Source: Anaeromyxobacter sp.
GTDB taxonomy: Bacteria > Myxococcota > Myxococcia > Myxococcales > Anaeromyxobacteraceae
Reading direction: 5' to 3'
Assembly: GCA_016718565.1 (NCBI GenBank)
Contig: JADKCZ010000001.1
Coordinates: forward strand, 744,001-808,000
DNA: 64,000 nucleotides
Part shown: piece by piece, positions 37,197 through 48,982 of the stretch
How the letters are laid out: the number at the start of each line of letters is the position of its first letter
How positions within the stretch are numbered: position 1 is the stretch's first letter
Made by a program: the position numbers and the translations under genes
The notes under the pieces: model-generated
Told to the model about the DNA's origin: nothing
Databases searched by the model: none
Seen by the model: only the letters and a program-made list of their open reading frames with translations

Positions 37197-38012
37197 TCAG
37201 TGCTCGTGGCGGATGAGCCGCAGGGCCCACATGAGGCCCAGGCCGGCCAGCAGGGCGCCGGTGAGCCGCCACTTGGAGCCGCCGCGGCGGTGCAGGTCCG
37301 GCAGGATGTCGGAGAGCGACAGGTGCAGGAAGGTGCCGCCGCTGAAGGCCAGGGCGTAGGCGGTGAAGCGCTCCATGGGCACCACGTTGCGCAGCCCCAG
37401 GTAGACGCCCGCCCCCACCGGCACCATCAGGGCGAAGAAGGCGTTCATCCAGAGCGCCTTGAGCCGGCCGTACCCCTCCGAGCGCAGGATGGCCGAGAGC
37501 GAGAAGGAGGAGGGGATCTTGTGGGCCAGGATGGCGATGAACACCAGGATGCCCAGCCCCTCCTCGTGGTTGGCGGCGCCCAGGGCGAAGCCGTCCACCA
37601 TGGTGTGGATCGACATGCCCACCCAGGCGGCCAGCCCCAGGGTGTGCACCTCGCAGCCGGCCTCGTCGCCGTGCACGTGGCCGGGGTGGCCGTGGTCGTG
37701 CGGGCGGTCCACCGAGCGGTTCACCAGCGCCTGGTTCATGCCCGGCTCGGCGCAGATGTGGATGAGGACGAAGCGCTCCAGCAGGTAGAGGGTCAGGAAG
37801 CCGAGCAGCACCGCCGGCACGGTGGCCACCCCGCCCAGCTCCACCGCCTCCGGCAGCATGTGGAAGAAGGAGGCGCCCAGCATGACGCCGCCGGAGAAGG
37901 AGAGCAGCAGGTCGCTGCGCCGCATGGGCCCCACCAGCGGCAGGACGCCGCCGGCCACGGCGCCGCCCAGGATGGCGAAGGTGTAGAGGGCCAGGGACTG
38001 GAGCTCGGTCAT
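37197..38012 (-). CDS. ZIP family metal transporter
   Basis: 271 residues, eight predicted membrane segments. The ATG overlaps the Dus stop and has GGAGGA upstream. A His/Asp/Glu-rich cytoplasmic loop lies at about residues 101-120 (DRPHDHGHPGHVHGDE). The metal path motifs are SIHTMVDGFALGAA in TM4 and ILAHKIPSSFSLSAIL in TM5, as in ZIP/LIV-1 transporters. It should import Zn2+ or another divalent metal such as Fe2+ or Mn2+. Confidence 0.93.
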   Translation of the reverse strand: MTELQSLALYTFAILGGAVAGGVLPLVGPMRRSDLLLSFSGGVMLGASFFHMLPEAVELGGVATVPAVLLGFLTLYLLERFVLIHICAEPGMNQALVNRSVDRPHDHGHPGHVHGDEAGCEVHTLGLAAWVGMSIHTMVDGFALGAANHEEGLGILVFIAILAHKIPSSFSLSAILRSEGYGRLKALWMNAFFALMVPVGAGVYLGLRNVVPMERFTAYALAFSGGTFLHLSLSDILPDLHRRGGSKWRLTGALLAGLGLMWALRLIRHEH

Positions 38013-39067
38013 GATTCCTCCCCCGCCTCCGCGGCGGGGTGGAAGGAGGGGTCGGTCTCGAAGGGCGCGTCGGGCGGGAAGTGCAGGTCGATGAGGGCCG
38101 CCACGTCGGCCGCGGTGAGGACGCGCCCGGCGTCGCGCCGGAAGGCCACCCCGCCGCGCCGGCCGCGGGTGTACCAGAGCAGGTGCTTGCGCAGCTCGCG
38201 CACCGCCACCCGCTCCACCTCGGCCAGCGGCAGCTGCGGCCGCTGCCGGGCGCGGTGCTCCACCTGCATGGCCACGTGGCGCAGCACCAGGTCGCGCCAC
38301 TCCTGGCGGTCCGGCGGGGCCGGCGGCGGCAGGCCCTGCTCGGCGGCGGCCAGCTCGCGGAAGATCCACGGGTTGCCGCAGGCGCCGCGGGCCACCAGCA
38401 CGGCGTCGCAGCCGGTCTCGGCGCGCATGCGCAGCGCGTCGGCGGCGGTCCAGACGTCGCCCGAGCCCAGCACGGTGATGCCCACCGCCGCCTTGACCGC
38501 GGCGATGAGGTCCCAGCGGGCCTGGCCAGCGTAGCCCTGGGCGCGGGTGCGGCCGTGCAGCGCCACCGCGGCGGCGCCGGCCTCCTCGGCGGCCCGGGCC
38601 ACCTCCACGCAGTTGATGGCCCCGGCCTCCCAGCCGGCGCGGATCTTGATGGTGACCGCCACGCCGGGCACCGCCGCCACCACCGCCCGCACGGCCGCGG
38701 CCACCGCGGCGGGATCCCGGGCCAGCGCCGCGCCGGCCCCGGAGCCGCACACCTTCTTCACCGGGCAGGCCATGTTGAGGTCCACGATGCCGGCCCCGGC
38801 CTCCACCGCGCCCACCGCGCCGCGCGCCAGCACCTCCGGCTCGGCGGCGAAGATCTGCACCGCGAAGGGCACCTCGGCCGGGTCGCGGTCGAGGTAGCTC
38901 AGGGTCTGGGCGCCGCCGTGCAGCAGCCCGTGTGCGCTGACCATCTCGGTGTAGGCAAAGGACGCCCCCAGCTCGCGGCACAGCGCGCGGAACGGCCGAT
39001 CCGACACGCCCGCCAGGGGCGCGAGGAAGTAGCGGCCTCGAAAGGTGTGGGTTCCGATGCGCAGCAC
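38009..39067 (-). CDS. dusB: tRNA-dihydrouridine synthase (DusB-like)
   Basis: 352 residues from the GTG at 39067, chosen because Dus proteins begin two or three residues before the first strand (here VLRIGTHTF, then FLAPLAGVSDRPFR). In-frame ATG codons at 39130 and 39121 would add about 20 residues that do not fit the family. FMN-binding features: the APLAGVSD loop, catalytic Cys in NMACPVKKVCGSGAG, KIRAGW, HGRTRAQGYAGQARW and VARGACGNPWIF. It reduces uridines in the tRNA D-loop using NADPH. It overlaps the ZIP gene by four bases, an unexplained pairing. Confidence 0.92.
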   Translation of the reverse strand: MLRIGTHTFRGRYFLAPLAGVSDRPFRALCRELGASFAYTEMVSAHGLLHGGAQTLSYLDRDPAEVPFAVQIFAAEPEVLARGAVGAVEAGAGIVDLNMACPVKKVCGSGAGAALARDPAAVAAAVRAVVAAVPGVAVTIKIRAGWEAGAINCVEVARAAEEAGAAAVALHGRTRAQGYAGQARWDLIAAVKAAVGITVLGSGDVWTAADALRMRAETGCDAVLVARGACGNPWIFRELAAAEQGLPPPAPPDRQEWRDLVLRHVAMQVEHRARQRPQLPLAEVERVAVRELRKHLLWYTRGRRGGVAFRRDAGRVLTAADVAALIDLHFPPDAPFETDPSFHPAAEAGEES

Positions 39068-39162
39068 GGGAGGGCTCGGCCGCGAGTACCTAGCACGGCG
39101 GACCGGGGCGGGCACGCCCATGATTTCCATCCGGTGCGCGGTTCCGGTACCTTCGAGGGTCG

Positions 39163-40803
39163 ATGCGACTCATCCTCCTCGCCGCCCTCCTGCTGGCCGC
39201 CGCTGCGCGGGCCGAATCCCCCCTGGCCGCCGGCGCCGGCGGCGCCGCCCCGCCGCGCCCGGAGGTCCCGGCCGGCGAGGCCGGCGACGGGGACGAGGAG
39301 GCGGACGTCCCGGAGACCGGCCCTCAGGCGGTGGAGATCGACGACCAGTCGGCCGAGCTGGAGGCCATGCGCGCCGCCGAGCGCGCCGCCCACCTGGAGG
39401 AGGCCCCGTCGCTGGAGCAGCGCGCCGCCGAGGCGGCCGAGGGGCTGGGGCTGGGCTCGCCGCTGCGCGATCGGCTGGAGGGCGCGCTGGCCCGCCCGGT
39501 GCTGCCGCCGCCCAGCGAGGCCCGCGGGCGCATCCCGCTCATCCCCGAGCTGGACCACGACGAGGCCCAGCTGCGCGCCGAGTACGACATCCCCATCGAC
39601 GTCAACGACGCGGTGGTGGGCTACATCCGCTTCTTCCAGTCGCGCACCGTGCGGCCGCACTTCGTCAAGTGGCTGGGCCGCTCGCACCGCTACCTGGAGC
39701 GCTACCGCCAGATCCTGCGCGAGGAGGGGCTGCCCGAGGACACGGTCTACCTGGCCATGATCGAGAGCGGCTTCGCCAACTTCGCCCAGAGCCGCGCCAA
39801 GGCGGTGGGCCCGTGGCAGTTCATGCCCGCCACCGGCAAGAGCTTCGGCCTGCGCCAGGACTTCTGGGTGGACGAGCGGCGCGACCCGGAGAAGAGCGCC
39901 CGCGCCGCGGCCCGCTACCTGAAGGAGCTGAAGGGGCAGACCGGCGACTGGCGGCTGGCATGGGCCGGCTACAACGCCGGCGCCGGCACCATCTTCAAGG
40001 CCCGCCGCAAGGGGTACCAGGACTTCTGGTCGATGGCCGAGACCAAGGGCAGGAAGATCCTGCGGGCCGAGACCAAGGGCTACGTGCCCAAGCTGATGGC
40101 CGCCGCCATCGTGGCCAAGCACCCCGAGGACTTCGGCTTCCTGCCGGAGGAGATCGAGGCCGAGCGCTGGCCCGACTACGTGGTGGTGGAGATCCCGGTG
40201 GCCGCGCCGCTGGCCACCCTGGCCCGCACCGCCGCGGTGCCGGAGCGCACCCTGGTGGAGCTGAACCCGGAGCTGCGGCGCGCCTGCACGCCGCCGCGCC
40301 CCTTCAAGCTGAAGCTGCCGGGCGAGGCCGCCGCGCGCTTCGCCGCCGCCTGGCCCGCGGTGGCCCCCACGCTCGAGAACACCTTCGACGGCCACGTGGT
40401 CCGGCGCGGCGAGACCCTGGGCGCCATCGCCGGCCGCTACGGGGTGCCGGTGCAGGGGATCCTGGAGCTGAACCCCGGGCTGCAGCCGAGGCGGCTGCGC
40501 CCCGGCGCCGAGCTGCTCATCCCGCTGGCCGAGGGCGGGCCCAAGGTGGCCTCGGCCGCGCCGCGGCCGGCGCCGGCGGCGGCGCGCGCCGAGGCGCCAC
40601 GGCAGGCCGCCCGGGCCGGGGGCGCGGCGTCGGCGGGCGAGCGCTCCACCCGCCGGGTGCGCTCCGGCGACACCCTCTGGTCCATCGCCCGCGAGCACGG
40701 CGTGGAGCTCGGCGAGCTGTGCCGCCTGAACGGCATCTCCGACCCGCGCCGCCACACCCTGAAGGTGGGCGCGGTGCTCAAGGTGGCGGGCGACCGAGGC
40801 TAG
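39163..40803 (+). CDS. MltD-like lytic transglycosylase with two LysM domains
   Basis: 546 residues, signal peptide ending AAARAES. An acidic, Ala-rich stretch (25-120) precedes the SLT domain (about 185-310): catalytic Glu in MIESGFANF, AVGPWQFMPATGKSFGL, and WAGYNAGAGTI. Two LysM repeats follow: HVVRRGETLGAIAGRYGVPV (about 408) and RRVRSGDTLWSIAREHGVEL (about 500), each with a short glycan-binding tail. It should cleave peptidoglycan glycan strands to 1,6-anhydro products. Divergent from dusB; TACCTT at about 39149 is a possible -10. Confidence 0.95.
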   Translation: MRLILLAALLLAAAARAESPLAAGAGGAAPPRPEVPAGEAGDGDEEADVPETGPQAVEIDDQSAELEAMRAAERAAHLEEAPSLEQRAAEAAEGLGLGSPLRDRLEGALARPVLPPPSEARGRIPLIPELDHDEAQLRAEYDIPIDVNDAVVGYIRFFQSRTVRPHFVKWLGRSHRYLERYRQILREEGLPEDTVYLAMIESGFANFAQSRAKAVGPWQFMPATGKSFGLRQDFWVDERRDPEKSARAAARYLKELKGQTGDWRLAWAGYNAGAGTIFKARRKGYQDFWSMAETKGRKILRAETKGYVPKLMAAAIVAKHPEDFGFLPEEIEAERWPDYVVVEIPVAAPLATLARTAAVPERTLVELNPELRRACTPPRPFKLKLPGEAAARFAAAWPAVAPTLENTFDGHVVRRGETLGAIAGRYGVPVQGILELNPGLQPRRLRPGAELLIPLAEGGPKVASAAPRPAPAAARAEAPRQAARAGGAASAGERSTRRVRSGDTLWSIAREHGVELGELCRLNGISDPRRHTLKVGAVLKVAGDRG

Positions 40804-40839
40804 CCGCGCGGGGCGGCCGGCGCGGCGGGAGCGCCTCCC

Positions 40840-42126
40840 TCAGGAGAGGGTGCGCGCCGGGTCCACCCGGGCCGCCGCCGCGGCCGGCGCCAGCGCGCCC
40901 AGGACGGCGGCCAGCGCGGCCACCGCCACGGCCGCGGCCAGCAGCCAGGGCGGGAACTGGAAGAAGGTCTCCGGCCGGTAGGGGAAGTCGGGCAGGAGCC
41001 GCCGCCAGGCCAGGTCGCCGAGCAGGCCGAGCAGCCGGCCGAGCGCCGCCCCGGCCACCCCGCCCGCGCCGCCCAGCAGCGCCGCCTCCAGCAGCACCAC
41101 GCCGCGCACGTCGCCCGGGGTGGCCCCCAGCGCCTGCAGCAGCGCGATGTCGCGGGCGCGCGCCGCCACGCTGGCCGCCCGCGAGCGGGCGATGGCCAGC
41201 GCCGCCAGGCCGCTCATGAGGAGCGCCAGCGCGGCCAGCGCCCCGGTGGTGACCGCCACCACCGTGCCGACCCGCTCGGCCACCGAGCGCTCGGCGCTGT
41301 CCACCCCGAACCCCATGCGGCGCGCCGCCAGCGCGATGGCCGGGGCGTCGTCGGGGCGGGCCGCCAGCAGCGTCACCTGGCCGTACCCCGGATCCGAGCG
41401 GCGGTAGAGCAGGTGCAGGCGCTGCACGGTGTCCAGCGGCACCGCCATGGCGTAGAGCGGCACCCGGTCGGACAGCCCGGCCAGCTTCACCCGCGCCTCG
41501 AGGACCCGCGCCTCGCTGCGCGACGGCACGATGGAGAGGCCGATGCGCACCGGCAGCTCGAGCCCCACCGGGTCGAAGCCGGGCGGCAGGCCGGGCACGC
41601 CCCAGGTCGGCGCGATGGTCTTGTCGTAGATCTCCAGCAGCCGGCGCGACAGCACCACCGGGATGGGGCCGTCGCCGGCCGGATCGGCGAAGGCCACGCC
41701 GTGCCGGGTGTCGGCCGCCACCAGCCCCGGGTCCACGCCCACCACCGGCAGCTGCAGCGTCATGCCCGGCGCCCAGGCCGACTCCAGGCCGCGCGGCGGC
41801 TCGGGCGCGGCCACCGGCACCTGCAGGTTCTGGCGCGGCCAGACCGCCTGCACGCCCGGCAGCCTGGCCAGGCGGTCCAGCGCCGCCTCGTCCAGCTTGC
41901 CGCCGCCCAGCAGCCCGCCCAGCGACACCGGGCCGGGCACCACCTCCACCAGCCGGTCGTCGGCCGGGAACATGCGCCGGGCCGCGTCGCCCACCCCCAG
42001 GCCGAGGGCCACGAAGATCACCAGCGCGGCCGCCCCCACCGCCGCCGCCGCCGCGTCCACCAGGGCCGCGCCGGGGGCGCCGCGCAAGGTGGCCAGCGCC
42101 ACCGCCCACAGGACCCGCAGCCTCAC
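40840..42126 (-). CDS. MacB/FtsX-type ABC transporter permease
   Basis: 428 residues. The GTG at 42126 overlaps the ATPase stop. A first membrane helix (about 25-50) is followed by a periplasmic MacB-PCD-like domain (about 55-275). Three C-terminal helices (about 280-305, 335-365, 385-410) form the FtsX domain, with the coupling segment ARARDIALLQALGATPGDVRGVVLLEA. This four-helix layout is typical of MacB/LolC/FtsX permeases, which move lipoproteins or peptides or transmit force rather than import solutes. The partners are the ATPase and lipoprotein genes just upstream. Confidence 0.9.
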   Translation of the reverse strand: MRLRVLWAVALATLRGAPGAALVDAAAAAVGAAALVIFVALGLGVGDAARRMFPADDRLVEVVPGPVSLGGLLGGGKLDEAALDRLARLPGVQAVWPRQNLQVPVAAPEPPRGLESAWAPGMTLQLPVVGVDPGLVAADTRHGVAFADPAGDGPIPVVLSRRLLEIYDKTIAPTWGVPGLPPGFDPVGLELPVRIGLSIVPSRSEARVLEARVKLAGLSDRVPLYAMAVPLDTVQRLHLLYRRSDPGYGQVTLLAARPDDAPAIALAARRMGFGVDSAERSVAERVGTVVAVTTGALAALALLMSGLAALAIARSRAASVAARARDIALLQALGATPGDVRGVVLLEAALLGGAGGVAGAALGRLLGLLGDLAWRRLLPDFPYRPETFFQFPPWLLAAAVAVAALAAVLGALAPAAAAARVDPARTLS

Positions 42127-42791
42127 GCCAGCCTCCCGTCGCGCAGCGTCAGGACCCGGCCGGCGGCCTGCGAGACCCGCTCCTCGTGCGTCACCACCAG
42201 CACCGCCGCCCCCTCGCGCGCCAGCGCCGAGAAGAGGCCGATGACGGCCGCGCCGCTCTCGGCGTCCAGGTTGCCGGTGGGCTCGTCGGCCAGCAGCACC
42301 GCCGGCCGGATCAGCAGCGCCCGTGCGATGGCCACCCGCTGCCGCTCGCCGCCGGAGAGCTGCGCCGGCCGGGCGTGTCCCCGGCCGCCCAGGCCGACCC
42401 GCGTGAGCGCCAGCTCGGCCCGGGCGCGCAGGGCGGCCCGGGGCTCGGCCGCCCCGCGCGCCAGCAGGCCGGGCAGGAGCACGTTCTCCAGCGCCGACAG
42501 GCCGGCCACCAGGTTGAACGACTGGAAGACGAACCCCACCGAGCGGTTGCGGAAGCCGGCCAGGGCGGCGCGCGACAGGCCGCGCAGCCTCACCCCGGCC
42601 ACGCACACCTCGCCGCCGAAGCCGGCGTCGAGCCCGCCGGCCACGTAGAGCAGGGTGGACTTGCCCGAGCCGGAGGCCCCCACCACCGCCACCAGCTCGC
42701 CGGCGGCCACCGTGAGGTCCACCCCGCGCAGCACCGGCACCTCGCGGGCGCCGTCGTGGAAGGAGCGGGTGACGCCGGCCAGGGAGATCAC
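42123..42791 (-). CDS. ABC transporter ATP-binding protein (MacB/LolD class)
   Basis: 222 residues, GTG start overlapping the lipoprotein stop. Walker A is GASGSGKST (about 38-46), Q-loop VFQSFNLV, signature LSGGERQRVAIARALL, Walker B VLLADEPTGNLD and H-switch VVTHEE. The LDAESG tail is typical of the MacB/LolD/FtsE class. It should energise the adjacent permease. Confidence 0.95.
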   Translation of the reverse strand: MISLAGVTRSFHDGAREVPVLRGVDLTVAAGELVAVVGASGSGKSTLLYVAGGLDAGFGGEVCVAGVRLRGLSRAALAGFRNRSVGFVFQSFNLVAGLSALENVLLPGLLARGAAEPRAALRARAELALTRVGLGGRGHARPAQLSGGERQRVAIARALLIRPAVLLADEPTGNLDAESGAAVIGLFSALAREGAAVLVVTHEERVSQAAGRVLTLRDGRLA

Positions 42792-44353
42792 GGGGTCCTG
42801 GCCGGCTCGCCCAGCTCGACGTCCAGCGTGAGGCGCAGCGCGCCGGCGGGCAGGTCGACCCGCAGCGAGAGCGCGCCGGCGCTGGCGCCGGGCGAGGTGA
42901 CCTTCTCCGCCAGCGAGCGGGTCACCACCGCGTCGGGGCCGCTGCCGTAGGCCTCGGGCGGCAGCGCCCGGATGGCCTTGACCAGGTTGGCGCCGTGCAG
43001 CACCGCGCCGCCAAGCCCGCCGGCCAGCGCGGCGGCGCCGGCCGGGCTGGGGGCCGCGAAGCCCGGCCCGCCGGCCACCCTGGCCAGCAGGGCGTCGAGC
43101 CCGCCGCCCGCGCCGGCGGTCACGGCCAGCGTCTCCCCGCGGAGCGCCCAGGCCACCTCGGCCTGGCCCACCCGCGCGGCCCACCGGCCGTCGCCCACCA
43201 CGCCGTGGGCGCCCCGGGCCAGCCCGTCGAGGAGCGGCGCCAGGCGGGCCCCGGCCTTGATCCGCGCCACCACCTCGGCCCGCAGCACTCGCGCCGGGTC
43301 GAGCTGCCCGCGGCTGGCCAGCGCGGCCGCCAGCTCGGCCCGCGGCGAGAGCGAGAGCCCCACGTCCAGCGGCGGCCGCAGCGCCTCGATCACCCCCCGC
43401 ACCTCCGCTGGCGGAGCCAGCCCGAGGGTCCGCTCGCCCAGCGCCAGCAGCGCCGCCGGGTCGGCCCAGAGCCGCAGCGCCAGCACCGTGTCCGGGTCCA
43501 GGGGCAGCGGCGCCGCCTGGACGGGGCCGCCGGCCAGCGGGGCCAGCAGCGACTCCTGCGCGCCGAGCAGGGCGGCCGCCGAGAGGCGCAGGCTGCGGGC
43601 GGCCGCCGAGAGGCCGGCCACCAGCCCCTCGCCGCCGGGCAGGCCCGCCGGCGCGGCGCCACCGGGGGGCAGGTAGAAGAGGATCGAGGGGCCCTCGCCG
43701 AGCGCCGCCCGCGCCCGCCGCCAGGTGGGGCCCTGCTCCAGCGAGAGGGCCGGGTCGAGCGCCAGCGCGGCGCGCAGGGCGTCCGGGCCGCCGGGGCCGG
43801 CCGCCACCAGGGCGGTGCGCTCGACGCGGGCCACCGAGAGCAGGGCCGCCTCGCCGGGGGCGCGCCGCCACACCTCGAGGGGCGTCCCGTTGGCGTTCTC
43901 GAGGCCGCGCGTCCCGGCGCCCAGCCGGTCCCTGGCCAGGCGCGCCACCAGGGCGTCGAAGGCGGCCGCGTCGCCCACCGGCAGCACCAGGAGCGGGGCG
44001 CCGGCGGCCTGGCCGTCCCGCGGCGCCAGCTCGGCCACCGCCAGGCCGCGCGCCGGGTCGAGCCCCGCGCCCGCCAGCGCGGCCGGGTCGAGCGGGTCGA
44101 AGCCCAGCTGCACCGAGAGGCCGGCGCGCAGCCCGCGCAGCTCCTCCCCGCCCGGCAGGTCGGACAGGGTGGCGTACAGCGCCGCGGCCTGTCGCGAGGC
44201 CTCGTCGAGCCGGGGCACCAGGAGCGCGCCGGTGGCGCTGGCCGGCACCCACCGCTCCGGGGGCGGGCTGGAGGCCGGGGCGCCGCAGCGGCTGCAGCCG
44301 GGCCCCAGCAGGAGGAGCAGCAGGATCGAGGCGGCGGCGAGCGGGCGGCGCAC
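42788..44353 (-). CDS. Large putative lipoprotein (DUF3352-like) upstream of the ABC genes
   Basis: 521 residues, GTG start. The signal LLLLLLGPGC has a possible lipobox, followed by another Cys pair (CSRCG). The mature part starts with WVPASATGALLVPRLDEASRQA, then alternates beta strands and Ala/Leu-rich helices, as in DUF3352-type proteins that begin with a P-ADT-like segment. No enzymatic motif. It starts the lipoprotein-ATPase-permease operon with four-base overlaps, so it may be the substrate or a periplasmic adaptor of the exporter. Family assignment is tentative. Confidence 0.7.
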   Translation of the reverse strand: MRRPLAAASILLLLLLGPGCSRCGAPASSPPPERWVPASATGALLVPRLDEASRQAAALYATLSDLPGGEELRGLRAGLSVQLGFDPLDPAALAGAGLDPARGLAVAELAPRDGQAAGAPLLVLPVGDAAAFDALVARLARDRLGAGTRGLENANGTPLEVWRRAPGEAALLSVARVERTALVAAGPGGPDALRAALALDPALSLEQGPTWRRARAALGEGPSILFYLPPGGAAPAGLPGGEGLVAGLSAAARSLRLSAAALLGAQESLLAPLAGGPVQAAPLPLDPDTVLALRLWADPAALLALGERTLGLAPPAEVRGVIEALRPPLDVGLSLSPRAELAAALASRGQLDPARVLRAEVVARIKAGARLAPLLDGLARGAHGVVGDGRWAARVGQAEVAWALRGETLAVTAGAGGGLDALLARVAGGPGFAAPSPAGAAALAGGLGGAVLHGANLVKAIRALPPEAYGSGPDAVVTRSLAEKVTSPGASAGALSLRVDLPAGALRLTLDVELGEPARTP

Positions 44354-44363
44354 GGGCCGTTTC

Positions 44364-44373
44364 TATCATGGTA
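44364..44373. promoter_or_regulatory. Overlapping divergent -10 elements between the lipoprotein gene and trmB
   Basis: In the 31-bp gap, plus-strand TATCAT (44364-44369) and minus-strand TACCAT (44372-44367) overlap. They would give leaders of only about 5-10 bases on each side. No -35 is clear on either strand. Confidence 0.35.
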
Positions 44374-44384
44374 GATGGGCGCCG

Positions 44385-45005
44385 ATGATCTCCTCCGGCC
44401 CCGACGAGGCCCCCCTGGCCCTCGACCGCTTCCCCGACTGGCGGGCCCGCTTCGGCGCGGCCGCCGCCCACCTCGAGCTGGAGATCGGCTGCGGGCACGG
44501 CGGCTACGCGCTGGCCTTCGCCCGGCTGCGGCCGGACCGCGCCCTGGTGGGGGTCGAGCAGCGCAAGCTCTTCGCCCGCGCCCTGGCCGACAAGGCGGCG
44601 GCCCGCGGCCACCAGCACCTGCTGATCCTGCAGGGCGACGCCCGCATCCTGGCGCCGCGCCTCTTCCCGGCCGGGTCCCTGGCCGCGGTGCACGTCCACT
44701 TCCCCGACCCCTGGTGGAAGCGGCGCCACGTGCGGCGCCGGCTGGTGGACGACCGGATGTCCACCCTGCTGCTCGGCCTGCTGCGGCCGGGCGGCCTGCT
44801 CGACTTCCGCACCGACGTGGAGCGCTACGCCAGGGACGCGGTGGTGCGGCTCGAGGAGGTGGGCTTCCGGAACGAGGCCGGGCCAGGGGAGTTCTGCGAG
44901 GCGCCGGCCGACGAGATCCCGTCCACCCGCGAGAAGCGCTACCTGGAGACCGGGCAGCGGGTCTGGCGGCTCCGGCTGCGGCGGCCCGGGCCGCCGCCCG
45001 CCTAG
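44385..45005 (+). CDS. trmB: tRNA (guanine-N7)-methyltransferase TrmB
   Basis: 206 residues from the ATG at 44385. SAM-binding motif LEIGCGHGGYALAFARLRP, then LVGVEQRK, the substrate motif HVHFPDPWWKRRH and FRTDVERYA, and the C-terminal EIPSTREKRYLETG. These are diagnostic for TrmB, which makes m7G46 in tRNA. Its stop codon overlaps that of the convergent ACT-domain gene (45002-45005), leaving no room for a separate terminator. Confidence 0.97.
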   Translation: MISSGPDEAPLALDRFPDWRARFGAAAAHLELEIGCGHGGYALAFARLRPDRALVGVEQRKLFARALADKAAARGHQHLLILQGDARILAPRLFPAGSLAAVHVHFPDPWWKRRHVRRRLVDDRMSTLLLGLLRPGGLLDFRTDVERYARDAVVRLEEVGFRNEAGPGEFCEAPADEIPSTREKRYLETGQRVWRLRLRRPGPPPA

Positions 45006-45523
45006 TCCGGCTCGCCCAGCGTCACCTGCACCATCAGGTCGCCGGCCAGGCGCTCCAGGCGCTGGCGCAGCTCGTGGGCGTCCACCGAGGGCGGCACGTG
45101 CACCCAGGCCCGCGAGCGGAAGATCGACTCGCCGGACATGGGCGCGGTGGTCTGGTCGGTGGTGAGCTCCTCGATGTTGACGCCGCGCTCGGCCAGCACC
45201 TGGGCGATCTCGCGGACCAGGCCGGGCCGGTCGAGCCCCTCGAGCTCCACCACCATGTAGCGCTGGGCGTGCGGCGGCGGCAGCCCGTCGGAGCGCTCCA
45301 CCACCACCGTGAGCCCCTCGGTCTGGAGCGCGGCCAGCGCCGCGGTGAGCGAGGCGGCCTGGTCGTCGGCCACCTCCAGCCGGAGGATGCCGGCGAACTT
45401 GCCGGCCAGGTGGGCCATGCGGCTCTCCAGCCAGTTGCCGCCGTGGGCGGCGATGGGGGCGGCCACCGCCTCCACCAGGCCGGGGCGGTCCGTGCCGACC
45501 AGCGTCAGGACCAGCGAGATCAT
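45002..45523 (-). CDS. Double ACT-domain protein (GcvR-like)
   Basis: 173 residues with two ACT domains: residues 1-80 (LTLVGTDRPGLVEAVAAPIAAHGGNW) and about 88-165 (MVVELEGLDRPGLVREIAQVLAERGVNIEEL). The Gly-Asp/Leu-Asp-Arg-Pro-Gly loops are the amino-acid binding turns. This matches GcvR-type regulators, which have two ACT domains and no DNA-binding domain. The ligand is probably an amino acid such as glycine. It overlaps the upstream haem-binding gene by four bases. Confidence 0.88.
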   Translation of the reverse strand: MISLVLTLVGTDRPGLVEAVAAPIAAHGGNWLESRMAHLAGKFAGILRLEVADDQAASLTAALAALQTEGLTVVVERSDGLPPPHAQRYMVVELEGLDRPGLVREIAQVLAERGVNIEELTTDQTTAPMSGESIFRSRAWVHVPPSVDAHELRQRLERLAGDLMVQVTLGEPD

Positions 45524-45948
45524 GGCTGCCCCCCGGCCAGGCCGCGGCCCCAGGCCGCCAGCACCGCGCGGTCGGCGTCGCTCAGGCGCGCCCCGGGGTG
45601 GGCCACCACGTAGAACCAGGGGGGCATCTCCTTCTCCTCGATCTCCTTGGGCAGCTTCTTGGCGATCCGCCGCAGGTCCATCTGGGTCCAGCGGGAGAAG
45701 TTGAGCTCCTCGCGCCCCTCGGAGACGTCGTGCGACACCAGCCAGGAGACCGGGGCCAGGTAGGCCTGCGGCGGCCAGACGGTCTCGTGCGAGTGGCAGT
45801 CGAAGCAGGCGCGCTTGAGGATGCTGGCCACCTCGGCCGGGGCCGTCACCGGGGCCTCCACCGGCGGGTTGGTCCGCTCCACCGGCACCACCTGGATGGC
45901 CAGCAGCAGGCCAGCGGCAGCCAGGAGCAGCTTTCGGGTCGTCGTCAT
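45520..45948 (-). CDS. Haem-binding domain protein (single CxxCH)
   Basis: 142 residues. A signal/anchor helix (about 6-22) is followed by the Haem_bd-type domain: ILKRACFDCHSHETVWP (one c-type haem site, CFDCH), LAPVSWLVSHDVSEGREELNFSRW and EKEMPPWFYVVAHPGARLSD. Such small periplasmic proteins bind one haem and their function is poorly known. ATG overlap with the ACT-domain gene suggests co-translation. Confidence 0.9.
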   Translation of the reverse strand: MTTTRKLLLAAAGLLLAIQVVPVERTNPPVEAPVTAPAEVASILKRACFDCHSHETVWPPQAYLAPVSWLVSHDVSEGREELNFSRWTQMDLRRIAKKLPKEIEEKEMPPWFYVVAHPGARLSDADRAVLAAWGRGLAGGQP

Positions 45949-46159
45949 GGCGAGAGGAAAGCACGGGAGGCCCGCCCCGTCACCTCCCTGGTGTCGAGGC
46001 CGCCTGCCGCTGCCCGGCGGCCCGGCGGCCCCCTCCCGGGTGGGCGGCCGGGGTGGCCGGTGCGCCCTGGGCGGCCGGCCGGCCGGCGTGGCAATCCGCG
46101 CCGGCCTCTGTTATCTCAACGGGTTCCCGGCGCCCCCCTGGCGCCGGCCCCGACCCCAC

Positions 46160-48838
<2,679 letters not shown>

Positions 48839-48885
48839 CGGCGCTCCAGGAGGCCGCGGCGGCGGACCGCCCGTCGCCACCGCGG

Positions 48886-48924
48886 CCCCCTCTCCCCTCC
48901 GGGGAGAGGGCCGGGGCGAGGGGG
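48886..48924 (+). repeat. Dispersed palindromic repeat, copy 1 downstream of alaS
   Basis: Core CCCTCTCCCC-TCC-GGGGAGAGGG (10-bp perfect stem) followed by CCGGGGCGAGGGGG. Nearly identical to the copy that starts 57 bases later and, in reverse orientation, to 3025-3062. It may act as the alaS terminator. Confidence 0.85.
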
Positions 48925-48942
48925 CCGCCCGTCACCACCTCT

Positions 48943-48982
48943 CTCCCTCTCCCCTCCGGGGAGAGGGCCGGGGTGAGGGGGG
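48943..48982 (+). repeat. Dispersed palindromic repeat, copy 2 downstream of alaS
   Basis: Same 10-bp stem as copy 1, followed by CCGGGGTGAGGGGGG, one base different in the tail. Direct tandem arrangement with copy 1, with a 57-bp period. Confidence 0.85.

Noticed and set aside
39068..39130. Upstream ATG start codons for the Dus gene (39130, 39121)
   Set aside because: The extra residues do not match the family and no ribosome site is seen; the GTG at 39067 gives the normal N-terminus.
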